Origin: Haemophilus paracuniculus
Lineage (GTDB): Bacteria > Pseudomonadota > Gammaproteobacteria > Enterobacterales > Pasteurellaceae
NCBI RefSeq assembly: GCF_002015115.1
Contig: NZ_MUYA01000008.1
Coordinates: forward strand, 74,650 to 138,649
DNA: 64,000 nt
Direction: 5' to 3'
Shown here: positions 27,958 through 36,579 of the stretch, one piece after another
Numbering within the stretch: the first letter of the stretch is position 1
How the letters are laid out: every line of letters starts with the position of its first letter
Program-made: the position numbers and the translations under genes
Notes under the pieces: generated by a model
The model's database searches: none
What the model saw: only the letters and a program-made list of their open reading frames with translations
What the model was told of the DNA's origin: nothing

Positions 27958-28650
27958 TTACTGCCCGTAATAAGCATTCGCCCCGTGTTTTCTGAGGTAG
28001 TGTTTGTCGAGCAGTTCTTGTTGCATTGAGCCGATATTTGGGCGGATTTGGTGGCTGATGAAGTTCATATAGGCGACTTCTTCTAGCACCACAGAATTAT
28101 GCACTGCGTCAAAAGCGTCTTTGCCCCAAGTGAATGGACCGTGCGAATGGACGAGTACGCCTGGCACGGCTTTGGCTTCAATGCCACGTTTGCGGAAGGT
28201 TTCCACGATCACTTTGCCCGTTTCGAGTTCATATTCGCCTGCGATTTCTTCGGGGGTCATTCGGCGGGTGCAAGGCACAGAACCGTAGAAGTAGTCGCCT
28301 TGGGTCGTGCCGAGGGCAAGAATATCTTCGCCTGCCTGCGCCCACGCGGTGGCGTGGCGTGAGTGGGTATGCACCACACCGCCGATTTCAGGGAATTGGC
28401 GGTAAAGTTCAAGGTGGGTTGGGGTGTCGGACGAGGGCTTTTTGTCGCCCCACACACGGTTGCCCTGCAAATCGACAATCACAATATCATCGGCGGTCAT
28501 CACATCATATTCCACCCCAGACGGCTTGATTGCGACCAAGCCCGTTTCACGATCCAGCTCGCTCACGTTGCCCCAAGTGAAGGTAACGAGTTTGTATTTT
28601 GGCAGTTCGAGATTGGCTTTGAGTACGCGTTCTCTTAATTCTTTTAACAT
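27958..28650 (-). CDS. ulaF: L-ribulose-5-phosphate 4-epimerase UlaF
   Basis: A 230-residue class II aldolase-fold enzyme that converts L-ribulose-5-phosphate to D-xylulose-5-phosphate, the last step of ascorbate catabolism. Motifs: [48 protein letters not shown] (zinc His pair), TRRMTPEEI and HSHGPFTWG. It overlaps the ulaE stop by 7 nt, so translation is coupled. Paralogous AraD or SgbE have the same fold; the neighbours decide for UlaF. Confidence 0.93.
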   Translation of the reverse strand: MLKELRERVLKANLELPKYKLVTFTWGNVSELDRETGLVAIKPSGVEYDVMTADDIVIVDLQGNRVWGDKKPSSDTPTHLELYRQFPEIGGVVHTHSRHATAWAQAGEDILALGTTQGDYFYGSVPCTRRMTPEEIAGEYELETGKVIVETFRKRGIEAKAVPGVLVHSHGPFTWGKDAFDAVHNSVVLEEVAYMNFISHQIRPNIGSMQQELLDKHYLRKHGANAYYGQ

Positions 28651-29504
28651 TGGAAACCCCCTTCTTGCATTTTTTGTTCAATCCAACGGCGAGCTTTGAT
28701 GATTTCTGCGATTGGCTCGTCCGCTTTTTCCGTCCACATTTCGATTAAAAACGCCCCACGGTAGTTGAGTTCCGCCAGCGTTTTGAAGAAACCTGCGAAA
28801 TCTACGCAACCCTCGCCGAACGGCACATCACGGAATTGCCCTTTGCAGGTTTCGGTAACTTTGTAGGTGTCTTTGAGGTGAATCGCAGAAATTTTGTCGA
28901 TCCCTAAGCGTAATTCTTCATTGACGTTGTTGTTCCACGCCGAGAGGTTGCCGATGTCTGGGTAAACGGTGAACCACGGCGATTTGATGATTTCGTCCCA
29001 TTTTTTCCAACGGCTGATCGAGCTCATAAATTGGGTGTCCATAATTTCCACCGCAATGGTTACTTGATTGCTCGCCGCCAGTTCCACCGCCCATTCCAAG
29101 CCTTGTTGGAAGTGTTTGAGGGTGCTTTCGTCTTGTTCTTCATAATAGACATCGTAGCCTGCGAGCTGAATGGTGCGAATGCCGAGATCGACCGCTAATT
29201 GGATCGCTTTTTCCATAATTTGGTAGGCTTGTTGGCGAATTTCAGGATCGTGGCTGCCGAACGGAAAACGGCGGTGTCCAGAAAGGCACATTGACGGAAT
29301 GGTTACGCCCGTGTTGATGATTGCCTTGACCAGTTCAATGCGTTCTTCTTTCGTCCAATCAAGGCGGGCGAGGCGTTCATCGGTTTCGTCAATCGAGATT
29401 TCGACAAAATCGAAACCGCAGGCTTTGGCGATCGAGAGGCGATCTTGCCAGCTGATATTTTTCGGGAGGGCTTTTTCGTAAATGCCGAGTTTATGTTTTC
29501 GCAC
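28644..29504 (-). CDS. ulaE: L-ribulose-5-phosphate 3-epimerase UlaE
   Basis: A 286-residue TIM-barrel enzyme that converts L-xylulose-5-phosphate to L-ribulose-5-phosphate. [53 protein letters not shown] and [12 protein letters not shown] are diagnostic. Metal ligands include the Glu in IEMWTEKAD. The GTG at 29504 is chosen for GAGG 9 bp upstream and its match to the family N-terminus; an in-frame start at 29549 would add 15 odd residues. It is the first gene of ulaEF. Confidence 0.9.
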   Translation of the reverse strand: MRKHKLGIYEKALPKNISWQDRLSIAKACGFDFVEISIDETDERLARLDWTKEERIELVKAIINTGVTIPSMCLSGHRRFPFGSHDPEIRQQAYQIMEKAIQLAVDLGIRTIQLAGYDVYYEEQDESTLKHFQQGLEWAVELAASNQVTIAVEIMDTQFMSSISRWKKWDEIIKSPWFTVYPDIGNLSAWNNNVNEELRLGIDKISAIHLKDTYKVTETCKGQFRDVPFGEGCVDFAGFFKTLAELNYRGAFLIEMWTEKADEPIAEIIKARRWIEQKMQEGGFQC

Positions 29505-29593
29505 GGTGCTATCCTCATTTTGGGCTAAGTAAAAATTTGAGTAAATCACACCGCTTGTTTGGCTGTTTTTGCCTTAAAAATAAGCAAAAAACA

Positions 29594-30343
29594 TTAAACT
29601 AAAATAATTTCCAGCCCTTTTTGTTTAAGCTGTTCAATTATTTCTGGATCGGCTTCTTTACCCGTAATTAAAATATCAATCTGTTTTAATTCACTAAATA
29701 ACATTCCCGCCCGTTTACCTAATTTTTTGCTATCGAGCAGAACCACTAATTTATCCACGTTCGGGATCATTTTCTGTTCTGAATTGGCAATTAACATATC
29801 GGATTTATATAATCCGTCCACGGTAAATCCTTTACCGCTGGTAAACATTATATTGGCGGAATAAGGCACTTGATCATTTTGATTTAATGAGAGGGTAATC
29901 GCTTGGTTTTTATTATATTGTCCGCCCATTATTACCACGTTGCCGTGGTCGTGTTCGATCAAGTGGTTTGCAAGCGGTAGGAAATTGGTAATAATTTGCA
30001 AATCCTTGCCGCACAAGCTGTTACTCAACATCAGCATTGTTGAACCGCAGGTTAAAATCAGGCTGTCGCCGTCTTGGCATAAATTCGCTGCGGCTTCCGC
30101 AATCCGTCTTTTTTCATCGGCGTTGTTAATCGTAATTTGATTAAATTTAAGGATATTATCCCTTTTTAACGATTCCGCCCCATTACGCACTTTGCGTAAT
30201 CTGCCTTGTTCACTTAATTTATTGATATCTCGCCGTGCGGTGGCGGGCGAAATTTGTAATAATTCAATAATATCTGTTGTTGAAAGCATTTTTCTTTCAT
30301 CAAGCAGATTTAATAATTGTTTATGACGATAATTTTCGTTCAT
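29594..30343 (-). CDS. ulaR: DeoR-family repressor UlaR
   Basis: A 249-residue regulator. The N-terminal DeoR winged helix (MLSTTDIIELLQISPATARRDINKLSEQGRLRKVRNGAE, residues about 19-57) is followed by the effector domain with ILTCGSTMLMLSNSLCG and VVLLDSKKLGKRAG. In E. coli UlaR binds L-ascorbate-6-phosphate and releases its operators. Here it lies between ulaG and ulaEF, and likely recognises the three-fold 10-bp repeats on both sides of the ulaG/ulaA region. Confidence 0.92.
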   Translation of the reverse strand: MNENYRHKQLLNLLDERKMLSTTDIIELLQISPATARRDINKLSEQGRLRKVRNGAESLKRDNILKFNQITINNADEKRRIAEAAANLCQDGDSLILTCGSTMLMLSNSLCGKDLQIITNFLPLANHLIEHDHGNVVIMGGQYNKNQAITLSLNQNDQVPYSANIMFTSGKGFTVDGLYKSDMLIANSEQKMIPNVDKLVVLLDSKKLGKRAGMLFSELKQIDILITGKEADPEIIEQLKQKGLEIILV

Positions 30344-30401
30344 TATATTTTCCTACTCTTTTAAAACCGCTCAAAAATCAATGATATAATGAACTCAAAA
30401 T

Positions 30402-30428
30402 AAGCCACCTTTAAATCAAAGGTGGCTT
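30402..30428 (-). terminator. Terminator of ulaG
   Basis: AAGCCACCTTT / AAAGGTGGCTT around AAATC, 10 bp past the ulaG stop on the minus strand. Confidence 0.85.
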
Positions 30429-30437
30429 TATCGTTAA

Positions 30438-31529
30438 TTAAAGCATTGATTTAAATTGAATATTTGGTTCTTGCTCGAAGCAATCATCAAAACCACGTGG
30501 GTGATGATATTCGATTAAATCTTTATCACGCGGATAAACATATTTGCCGCCCACTTCCCAGATGAATGGGTGGAATTTGTATTGTAAGCGATCTTTACGC
30601 ATACGCCATAGATCGATGATCTCTTGGGTGCTTGCCATAAAGTTCGTCCAGATGTCGTGGTGGACTGGGATCACCACTTTACAACGCAAGCATTCCGCCA
30701 TACGCAACAGGTCGATTGAGGTCATTTTGTCCGCAATACCCACTGGGTTTTCGCCGTAGTTGTTGAGTGCGACATCAATATCAAACTGTTTGCCGTGTTT
30801 GGCGAATTGGATTGAGTAGTGGGAATCCGCACCGTGATAGATTGTGCCACCTGGGGTTTTGAACACATAGTTCACCGCTTTGCGACCCATTTCTTCATCA
30901 GACGGGCAGAGACCGGCTAACTCGCCGCCTTGTTCTTCCGCCCCCTCAACAGGTAAAGTTACTAAACAGGTGCGGTCGAATGAGTCGAGGGCGTGGATTT
31001 CCACATCTTTAATTTTCACCACATCACCCGGTTTTACCACGATGATACGCTCTTCTGGCACGCCCCATTTTTTCCAAAGTTCCGCACAATGCCACGGACC
31101 GACAAATTTAACGTGGTTGAGGTTTGGATTATTTACAATCGCCGCCGCTACGTTCACGTCAATGTGGTCGCTGTGGTAGTGGGAAGCGAGAATGAAGTCC
31201 ACTTCGTTGATCGCAAATGGGTCGAGTGGCATTGGTTGAGCACGCAAGTTTGGTTGCAATTTACGCACGCCAGCCATATTCGCCATTTGGTGTCCTCGCA
31301 CCATATCTTTCACTTTTTTGGTGCTTTTTCCACGACCGCACCATAAATCCATACAGATGTTCGCCCCTGCTGGGGTTTTGATCCACACCCCTACGCAACC
31401 GAGCCACCACATCGCAAAGTTGCCCTCTGGCACGACTTCTTGCTCAATTTCTTCGTTTAACCACGTTCCCCATTCTGGAAAAGTAGAGAGAATCCAACTT
31501 TCACGGGTAATTTCACTGATTTTGCTCAT
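30438..31529 (-). CDS. ulaG: L-ascorbate-6-phosphate lactonase UlaG
   Basis: A 363-residue metallo-beta-lactamase-fold lactonase that opens L-ascorbate-6-phosphate to 3-keto-L-gulonate-6-phosphate. The metal motif appears as [15 protein letters not shown], and further ligands lie in YHGADSHYS and [10 protein letters not shown]-terminal [20 protein letters not shown] is typical. AAGGAG precedes the ATG at 31529. It is divergent from ulaA, with the shared control region between them. Confidence 0.95.
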   Translation of the reverse strand: MSKISEITRESWILSTFPEWGTWLNEEIEQEVVPEGNFAMWWLGCVGVWIKTPAGANICMDLWCGRGKSTKKVKDMVRGHQMANMAGVRKLQPNLRAQPMPLDPFAINEVDFILASHYHSDHIDVNVAAAIVNNPNLNHVKFVGPWHCAELWKKWGVPEERIIVVKPGDVVKIKDVEIHALDSFDRTCLVTLPVEGAEEQGGELAGLCPSDEEMGRKAVNYVFKTPGGTIYHGADSHYSIQFAKHGKQFDIDVALNNYGENPVGIADKMTSIDLLRMAECLRCKVVIPVHHDIWTNFMASTQEIIDLWRMRKDRLQYKFHPFIWEVGGKYVYPRDKDLIEYHHPRGFDDCFEQEPNIQFKSML

Positions 31530-31547
31530 CGCAGACTCCTTAGATTT

Positions 31548-31582
31548 GGAAAATGTAATCACAAATAATCATAAATAATCAC
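31548..31582. promoter_or_regulatory. Phased operator array, ulaG side (candidate UlaR sites)
   Basis: Three direct copies of a TAATCA word end at 31560, 31570 and 31580, exactly 10 bp apart, so they lie on one DNA face. The same layout occurs on the ulaA side at 31921-31948. The binding protein is inferred to be UlaR. Confidence 0.6.
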
Positions 31583-31612
31583 AAAAATTTGTAAAACACT
31601 TTTTTCCAAAAA

Positions 31613-31628
31613 TGTGATCTAGCTCTAA
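31613..31628. promoter_or_regulatory. Imperfect CRP site, ulaG side
   Basis: TGTGATCTAGCTCTAA keeps the left half TGTGA of the CRP palindrome and a degraded right half. Confidence 0.4.
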
Positions 31629-31680
31629 TTTTTTTGCGAAATTTTTGAAAATCTGACCGCTTGTTGTGCTTTTTCACTCC

Positions 31681-31835
31681 CTCTCTCTGCGAAAAATTGC
31701 CTGACGCAATTTTTTCGCTGTCTCTCTCCCGTTGAACGGGAGAGAGTTTATGAACTCAACAAGAAAAAATTCTCGCCCATTTATGGGAGAGAGACAGTTT
31801 GAAATGCGTTCAGCATTTCAAATAGAGAGAGGGTG
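31681..31835. repeat. Cluster of four hairpins within the ula control region
   Basis: The 511 bp between ulaG and ulaA contains AAAAATTGC / GCAATTTTT (31692-31714), CTCTCTCCCGTT / AACGGGAGAGAG (31722-31746), a GCCCAT / ATGGG pairing (31774-31787) and TTTGAAATGC / GCATTTCAAA (31798-31822), then GAGAGAGGGTGG. The order resembles the cluster at 4975-5115: two pyrimidine/purine stems, a variable stem and a purine tail. Probably a REP-type element inserted between the two operator arrays. Confidence 0.55.
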
Positions 31836-31905
31836 GAAAAAAGAGGGCAAACAAGCGGTCAGATCCGCTCAAATTTTCGCAAATCGAAAAATTTACAAAA
31901 TAAAA

Positions 31906-31921
31906 TGTGATCTTGTTCACA
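31906..31921 (+). promoter_or_regulatory. Perfect CRP-cAMP site upstream of ulaA
   Basis: TGTGATCTTGTTCACA matches TGTGA-N6-TCACA without mismatch, 120 bp before the ulaA start. It indicates catabolite control of the ascorbate PTS. Confidence 0.85.
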
Positions 31922-31950
31922 AATAATCAAAAATAATCTTTTTTAATCTT
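31921..31950. promoter_or_regulatory. Phased operator array, ulaA side (candidate UlaR sites)
   Basis: TAATC words end at 31928, 31938 and 31948, again 10 bp apart, directly abutting the CRP site. Mirrors the array at 31548-31582. Confidence 0.6.
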
Positions 31951-32040
31951 TGCGAGCTGTTATCATTCACGGCGGTAGGGTTTTTGCCCTTCTTTTCTTT
32001 AAGATTTCTACAATCCAACATCATAACAGAGGTACTTCCT

Positions 32041-33840
32041 ATGGAAACGCTCTATAATCTTTTCTTGGGCTTTAATGCTCAGGTGCTTTCCAAAGCACCA
32101 TTCCTACTAGGGATTGTCGCCTGTATCGGCTACATTCTTCTCAAAAAAGACACCACGACCATTATTAAAGGGACGATCAAAACCATTGTCGGCTTTATGA
32201 TGGTGCAGGTCGGTTCGGGGACGCTCGTAAGCGGCTTTAAACCGATTATCGAAAATCTTTCCAAATTCCATAACCTCACGGGGGCGGTGATCGACCCTTA
32301 CACCAGTATGCAAGCGACCATTCAAACAATGGGCGATAACTATGCGTGGGTCGGTTATGCGGTGATTTTGGCGTTGTTCCTCAACATTTTGTTGGTGGTG
32401 TTTAGACGCTTCACGGGGATTCGCACCATTATGCTCACAGGGCATATTATGTTCCAACAAGCAGGTTTGGTGGCGGTGTTCTATATGATTATCGGTGCGT
32501 CAATGTGGGAAACCGTGCTTTACACCGCCGTGATTATGGCACTCTATTGGGGTATCTCATCTAACATTATGTATAAACCAACCCAAGCGGTAACGGGCGG
32601 TGCAGGTTTCTCAATCGGACACCAACAACAGATCGCATCTTGGGTAGCGGTGAAATTAGCGCCGAAACTCGGTAACAAAGAAGATAGCGTGGATCATATG
32701 AAACTGCCGAAATGGCTACACATCTTCCACGACAGCATTTCAGCCACGGCAATCGTGATGACCGTGTTCTTCGGCATTATCTTGCTCTCATTCGGCTTAG
32801 ATAACCTACAACAAATGGCGGGTAAAACCCACTGGTCAATGTACATCTTGGAAATGGGCTTGAAATTTGCGGTAGCCATTCAAGTGATCGTAACCGGTGT
32901 GCGTATGTTCGTGGCGGAATTGTCCGAAGCGTTCAAAGGGATTTCAGAGCGTGTGATTCCAAACTCTGTATTAGCGATTGACTGTGCGGCGATTTACGCT
33001 TTCTCACCAAACGCAATGGTATTCGGCTTTATGTGGGGGGCAATTGGCCAATTCGTGGCAGTAGGTATCCTCCTCGCAATGGGTGCACCAGTGCTTATCA
33101 TTCCAGGCTTTATCCCGATGTTCTTCTCTAACGCAACCATCGGCGTGTTTGCCAACCAATTCGGTGGCTGGAAAGCCGTGATGAAAATCTGTTTCGTAAT
33201 GGGTATCATCGAAGTGTTAGGCTCTGCGTGGGTCATCCAACTGCTCGCTAGCCAAGGCACCACCTTCAACGGCTGGATGGGTATGGCGGACTGGGCGTTA
33301 TTCTTCCCACCGATTTTACAAGGTATCGTCAGCATTCCATTCTTCTTCTTCATTCTTTTAGCCCTCGCAGTGGTTTATATGGCGCTCGCCTCTAAACAAC
33401 TTCGTGCAGACGAAGCTGCTGCCAAAGCCGCAGGCAAAACCCTTGAACAAATGGACGGCTACGGCTTAGACGAAGTGGCAAGCGAACCTGCGGAAACCGC
33501 CCCTGCCCAAGCAGAAACAGCGGCTGCAAGCGGTGAGAAACCGGTGAGAATCCTTGCGGTGTGTGGTTCAGGTCAAGGTTCATCAATGATGATGAAAATG
33601 AAGATCAAAGGCTACCTCGACAAACGTGGCATTCCAAACATTATGGACTCTTGTGCGGTAACCGATTACAAAGGTAAGTTAAGCGAAGTGGACATCATCG
33701 TTTCAAGTAAACACTTAGCCGGCGAAATCGAAGTGGGCGAAGGCAAATACGTTCTCGGCGTACAAAATATGCTCAACCCAAATTCATTCGGCGATGAACT
33801 TGTCGAGTTAATCAACAAACATAACGCCAACAAAGGCTAA
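32041..33840 (+). CDS. ulaA: Ascorbate-specific PTS EIIC-EIIB fusion (UlaA-UlaB)
   Basis: A 599-residue fusion. Residues about 1-465 are the UlaA-type membrane EIIC ([54 protein letters not shown]). A linker rich in Ala, Glu and Pro (about 475-500) leads to an EIIB domain with the phospho-cysteine loop [20 protein letters not shown]. In E. coli UlaA and UlaB are separate, so one gene here replaces two. ATG at 32041 has AGAGG upstream. First gene of ulaAB-ulaC-ulaD; it imports and phosphorylates L-ascorbate. Confidence 0.93.
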   Translation: METLYNLFLGFNAQVLSKAPFLLGIVACIGYILLKKDTTTIIKGTIKTIVGFMMVQVGSGTLVSGFKPIIENLSKFHNLTGAVIDPYTSMQATIQTMGDNYAWVGYAVILALFLNILLVVFRRFTGIRTIMLTGHIMFQQAGLVAVFYMIIGASMWETVLYTAVIMALYWGISSNIMYKPTQAVTGGAGFSIGHQQQIASWVAVKLAPKLGNKEDSVDHMKLPKWLHIFHDSISATAIVMTVFFGIILLSFGLDNLQQMAGKTHWSMYILEMGLKFAVAIQVIVTGVRMFVAELSEAFKGISERVIPNSVLAIDCAAIYAFSPNAMVFGFMWGAIGQFVAVGILLAMGAPVLIIPGFIPMFFSNATIGVFANQFGGWKAVMKICFVMGIIEVLGSAWVIQLLASQGTTFNGWMGMADWALFFPPILQGIVSIPFFFFILLALAVVYMALASKQLRADEAAAKAAGKTLEQMDGYGLDEVASEPAETAPAQAETAAASGEKPVRILAVCGSGQGSSMMMKMKIKGYLDKRGIPNIMDSCAVTDYKGKLSEVDIIVSSKHLAGEIEVGEGKYVLGVQNMLNPNSFGDELVELINKHNANKG

Positions 33841-33850
33841 TCTAACGAAC

Positions 33851-33870
33851 GCCCCTCAACGCGAGGGGCA
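33851..33870 (+). other. Intercistronic hairpin between ulaAB and ulaC
   Basis: GCCCCTC / GAGGGGC stem, 10 bp after the ulaAB stop and 18 bp before ulaC. No T run follows, so it more likely stabilises or processes the transcript than ends it. Confidence 0.5.
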
Positions 33871-33888
33871 ATTTAGAAGGAATCTGTA

Positions 33889-34356
33889 ATGAACTTAAAA
33901 CAATCTTTAATCGAAAATAACTCAATCCTCCTCAACCAAAAAGCGAGCGACTGGAAAGCGGCAATCAAAATCGGCACGGATTTGCTCGAAAAATCAGGGG
34001 CGATTGAGCCACGTTACTACACCAACATCGTGGACAAAATCGAAGAAATGGGGCCTTACATCATTCTTGCCCCAGGTTTAGCAATGCCCCACGCTCGCCC
34101 AGAAGAAGGGGTAATCAAAACCTCATTCGCTCTTGTAACCCTCACCGAACCTGTTGTGTTTGACGGCGAAGATGAACCCGTTTCGGTGCTGATTACCCTC
34201 GCAGGCAGCGACTCAGACAAACATATGCAAGGCTTAATGGAAATCACCCAAGTGCTAGACGACCCCGACAGCGAAACAGGTGTCGATCTCGACAAAATCC
34301 GCCGTTGCACTACGGCAGAAGAAGTGCTTGCCGTGATTGATCAGGCGTTAGCCTAA
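33889..34356 (+). CDS. ulaC: Ascorbate-specific PTS EIIA component UlaC
   Basis: A 155-residue EIIA of the mannitol/fructose class (PTS_EIIA_2), which passes phosphate from HPr to EIIB. The active-site histidine is in APGLAMPHARPEEG near residue 68. N-terminal LKQSLIENNSILLNQKASDWKAAI is typical. AAGGA precedes the ATG. It is 48 bp after the fused EIIC-EIIB gene. Confidence 0.94.
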   Translation: MNLKQSLIENNSILLNQKASDWKAAIKIGTDLLEKSGAIEPRYYTNIVDKIEEMGPYIILAPGLAMPHARPEEGVIKTSFALVTLTEPVVFDGEDEPVSVLITLAGSDSDKHMQGLMEITQVLDDPDSETGVDLDKIRRCTTAEEVLAVIDQALA

Positions 34357-34410
34357 TTTAAGACTTACAAGGGGTTGGATAGTAGAAATTTTCTAAAAAC
34401 CGACCGCTTG

Positions 34411-34593
34411 TTCCCGTCATTTTGCGTTGAGCGGTTTCGTGAATTTCAAGGGCAATTTGTACTGTTTGAGCTTGCGAAGCAAGCGAGTTTACAAATCGAC
34501 CGTAGAAATTAGAAACAAGCGAAACAAAGCAAAATGTTCGGGTTGCCTTTCTTTTTGGTTACTTTTTCTTTGGAAACGCAAAGAAAAAGTAAC
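34411..34593 (+). repeat. Dispersed structured repeat, copy A
   Basis: A 183 bp element in the 303 bp gap between ulaC and ulaD, closely similar to 61519-61695. It begins TTCCCGTCATTTTGCG and contains a nested stem (outer ATTTGTA 34455-34461 with TACAAAT 34490-34496, inner CTTGC / GCAAG 34471-34483), and ends with a perfect 15 bp stem (34558-34572 with 34579-34593). The inner stem differs from copy B in sequence but keeps pairing. No ORF is credible within. A hybrid uptake-word pair (34367-34411) abuts its left end. Confidence 0.8.
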
Positions 34594-34659
34594 GAATAAG
34601 CAGTTTGTGGATTTTCCCAAAATCCCCCCATTTCACATTTCAAAAATAAGGAAAATACT

Positions 34660-35334
34660 ATGTCCAAACCCCTCTTACAAATCGCCCTCGATTCGTTAAG
34701 CCTCGAAAAAGCCGTTGCTGATGCCAAACAAGCGGAAAAATCGGTTGAAATCATCGAAGTTGGCACAATCCTCGCTTGTGCAGAAGGAATGAAAGCGGTC
34801 AAAACCCTGCGTGCTTTGCACCCTGATCACATTTTAGTTTGCGACCTCAAAACCACGGACGGCGGTGCAATTCTCGCCAAAATGGCGTTTGAAGCTGGTG
34901 CAGATTGGCTCACCGTTTCCGCCGCCGCTCACCCAGCGACCAAAGCCGCTTGTAAAAAAGTGGCGGACGAATTTAACGAAGCGAATCCGAACGCCAAAGT
35001 GAAAAAAGAGATCCAAATCGAAATCTACGGCAACTGGACCTTTGAAGATGCCCAAGAGTGGGTAGATTTAGGCGTGAAACAAGCGATCTATCACCGCTCA
35101 CGTGATGCAGAATTAGCAGGCAAGGGCTGGACGGACGAGGACATCGAAAAAATGAAACGCCTCGAACAAATCGGCTTAGAGCTTTCCATTACGGGCGGCA
35201 TCGTGCCAGAAGAAATCCACCTCTTTAAGGACATCAAAAAAGCCAAAGTCTTTATCGCAGGGCGAGCCTTAGTCGGCGAAAAAGGCAAACAAACCGCTGA
35301 CGCGATCCGTGCGGAAATTGAGAAATATTGGTAA
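34660..35334 (+). CDS. ulaD: 3-keto-L-gulonate-6-phosphate decarboxylase UlaD
   Basis: A 224-residue orotidine-decarboxylase-superfamily enzyme that decarboxylates 3-keto-L-gulonate-6-phosphate to L-xylulose-5-phosphate. MSKPLLQIALDSLSLEKAV, VEIIEVGTILACAEGM, the DLKTTDGG active-site motif near residue 62 and the ending KAKVFIAGRALVGEKG fit. AAGGA precedes the ATG. It lies 300 bp after ulaC, with dispersed repeat copy A in the gap, so it may be less strictly cotranscribed. Confidence 0.94.
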   Translation: MSKPLLQIALDSLSLEKAVADAKQAEKSVEIIEVGTILACAEGMKAVKTLRALHPDHILVCDLKTTDGGAILAKMAFEAGADWLTVSAAAHPATKAACKKVADEFNEANPNAKVKKEIQIEIYGNWTFEDAQEWVDLGVKQAIYHRSRDAELAGKGWTDEDIEKMKRLEQIGLELSITGGIVPEEIHLFKDIKKAKVFIAGRALVGEKGKQTADAIRAEIEKYW

Positions 35335-35348
35335 TTTGCGTGAATGAT

Positions 35349-35397
35349 CAAGCGGTGCGATAAGTGAAAATTTTCACGGTTCGCACCGCTTGTTTTT
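35349..35397 (+). terminator. Uptake-word terminator of ulaD
   Basis: CAAGCGGTGCGA pairs with TCGCACCGCTTG and is followed by six T. It ends the ula operon and faces the MFS gene. Confidence 0.85.
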
Positions 35398-35400
35398 TGG

Positions 35401-36465
35401 CTAGATTAAGAACCAATGGGGAATCAGGTTCATCACGATCATCGTCATCACCGAAAGTAGCAAGCGTGATGAACCGAAAATGAAACCACGATTGGTGCCG
35501 TTGTCGAATTTCACCAGCAAATTCGCCATTGCGGTGAGGGCGTAAACTTCAATCAGGGTAAAAATCACCAAATACACATAGGCGGAAAAGAGCGAGAGAT
35601 ATTGCAACGCCAAGAACCACGGGGCGATAATGCCGACGGCAAGCAGCGGGGCGACCCACACGATTTGCTGGCGAGTGAGGTTGATGTGTTTAGAAAACGG
35701 GGCTTGTAGCACCACTGTCATCAAGCCGTTCACAAACAAGGCGATTGGCACTTGTTCGGGCAAGCCGAGTTTGGTGTTGAACAGATAGGGGAAAATCACA
35801 AAAAATGAAGTGGCAATGCTGAGGGGCAAAAACAGCATTAAATGCACAAACAGAAACTCTTTGGTGATGATTTCACGGATTTGAGCGAAACGGAATTTGA
35901 CTTTGGTATTAACGCTTTCCACCTGATAAAACGGCTTGACCATAAAGCAAAAAAGCACCAATTCCATTAAAAAGCAGCACCAAATCAGCCATTGAATTTG
36001 CTCAAATTTGATGAACGGAATGGCGAGCAACGGGGCGGTCATTGAGGAAAAACTGGTTACTCGCAGAAATTTGCCCTGCAAGCGGGTTTTTTGGCTATAT
36101 TCATCGCCCGCCAACGCCAGCAAACAGGCTCGGGCGTTGGTGCTAAACAGGCAACTGCCAATCCCGAAACAGGTGGTGGCTAACAGCAACACCGCATAAT
36201 GATCGGCGGATAAAAAGAACACATACGCCAACACATCTAAGGCACAACCGACCAACATAATCCGAGCCAGCCCGAAACGGTCGCCTAAAATCCCCGCAAA
36301 AATCGCAAGGGCTTGGCTACAAAAAAACAGTAACGAAAGGGAAAAAGCGATTTCCACATTGCTCAACCCTTTTTGTTGCAGGTAAATCGCAAACACGCTC
36401 TGCATCGCAAAATAGGCAAGGGTGGAAATAAACCGCCGTGTTAAAAGCAGTTGTTGAAGATTCAT
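35401..36465 (-). CDS. MFS transporter
   Basis: A 354-residue major facilitator carrier with about ten to eleven membrane segments. The motif-A-like GILGDRFGLARIML near residue 60 is present. The substrate is unknown; sequence class resembles drug/sugar efflux carriers. The protein is shorter than the usual 380-420. ATG at 36465 fits the family N-terminus (MNLQQLLLTRRFISTLAYF) but lacks a Shine-Dalgarno and is preceded by a hairpin at 36472-36499, so its translation may be low. Confidence 0.75.
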   Translation of the reverse strand: MNLQQLLLTRRFISTLAYFAMQSVFAIYLQQKGLSNVEIAFSLSLLFFCSQALAIFAGILGDRFGLARIMLVGCALDVLAYVFFLSADHYAVLLLATTCFGIGSCLFSTNARACLLALAGDEYSQKTRLQGKFLRVTSFSSMTAPLLAIPFIKFEQIQWLIWCCFLMELVLFCFMVKPFYQVESVNTKVKFRFAQIREIITKEFLFVHLMLFLPLSIATSFFVIFPYLFNTKLGLPEQVPIALFVNGLMTVVLQAPFSKHINLTRQQIVWVAPLLAVGIIAPWFLALQYLSLFSAYVYLVIFTLIEVYALTAMANLLVKFDNGTNRGFIFGSSRLLLSVMTMIVMNLIPHWFLI

Positions 36466-36471
36466 AAAGTA

Positions 36472-36499
36472 AAAATTGCCACAAAAAAGTGGCAATTTT
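36472..36499 (-). terminator. Hairpin between the YaaW gene and the MFS gene
   Basis: AAAATTGCCAC / GTGGCAATTTT around six A. On the minus strand a T run follows. It lies only 7 bp before the MFS start codon. Confidence 0.7.
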
Positions 36500-36529
36500 A
36501 CTGATTTTTTAAGATGTTGAAAAACGAAA

Positions 36530-36574
36530 ACAAGGGGTGGGATTTCAAAAAATTTCGCTGATCCCACCCCTTGT
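36530..36574. terminator. Inverted pair of the variant word ACAAGGGGT
   Basis: ACAAGGGGTGGGATTT pairs with a CCCACCCCTTGT arm across an AT-rich loop, after the YaaW gene. Both arms carry the G variant in place of the canonical C. Confidence 0.6.
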
Positions 36575-36579
36575 AACCA

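Noticed and set aside
31732..31926. 64-codon plus-strand ORF in the ula control region
   Set aside because: It reads through the hairpin cluster and the CRP site and ends in the UlaR array, so it is regulatory DNA.
34427..34699. 90-codon ORF across repeat copy A, and the similar 61478-61714 ORF across copy B
   Set aside because: The two translations resemble each other only because the DNA element repeats. Stems change by compensating bases, as for structure and not protein, and there is no ribosome site.
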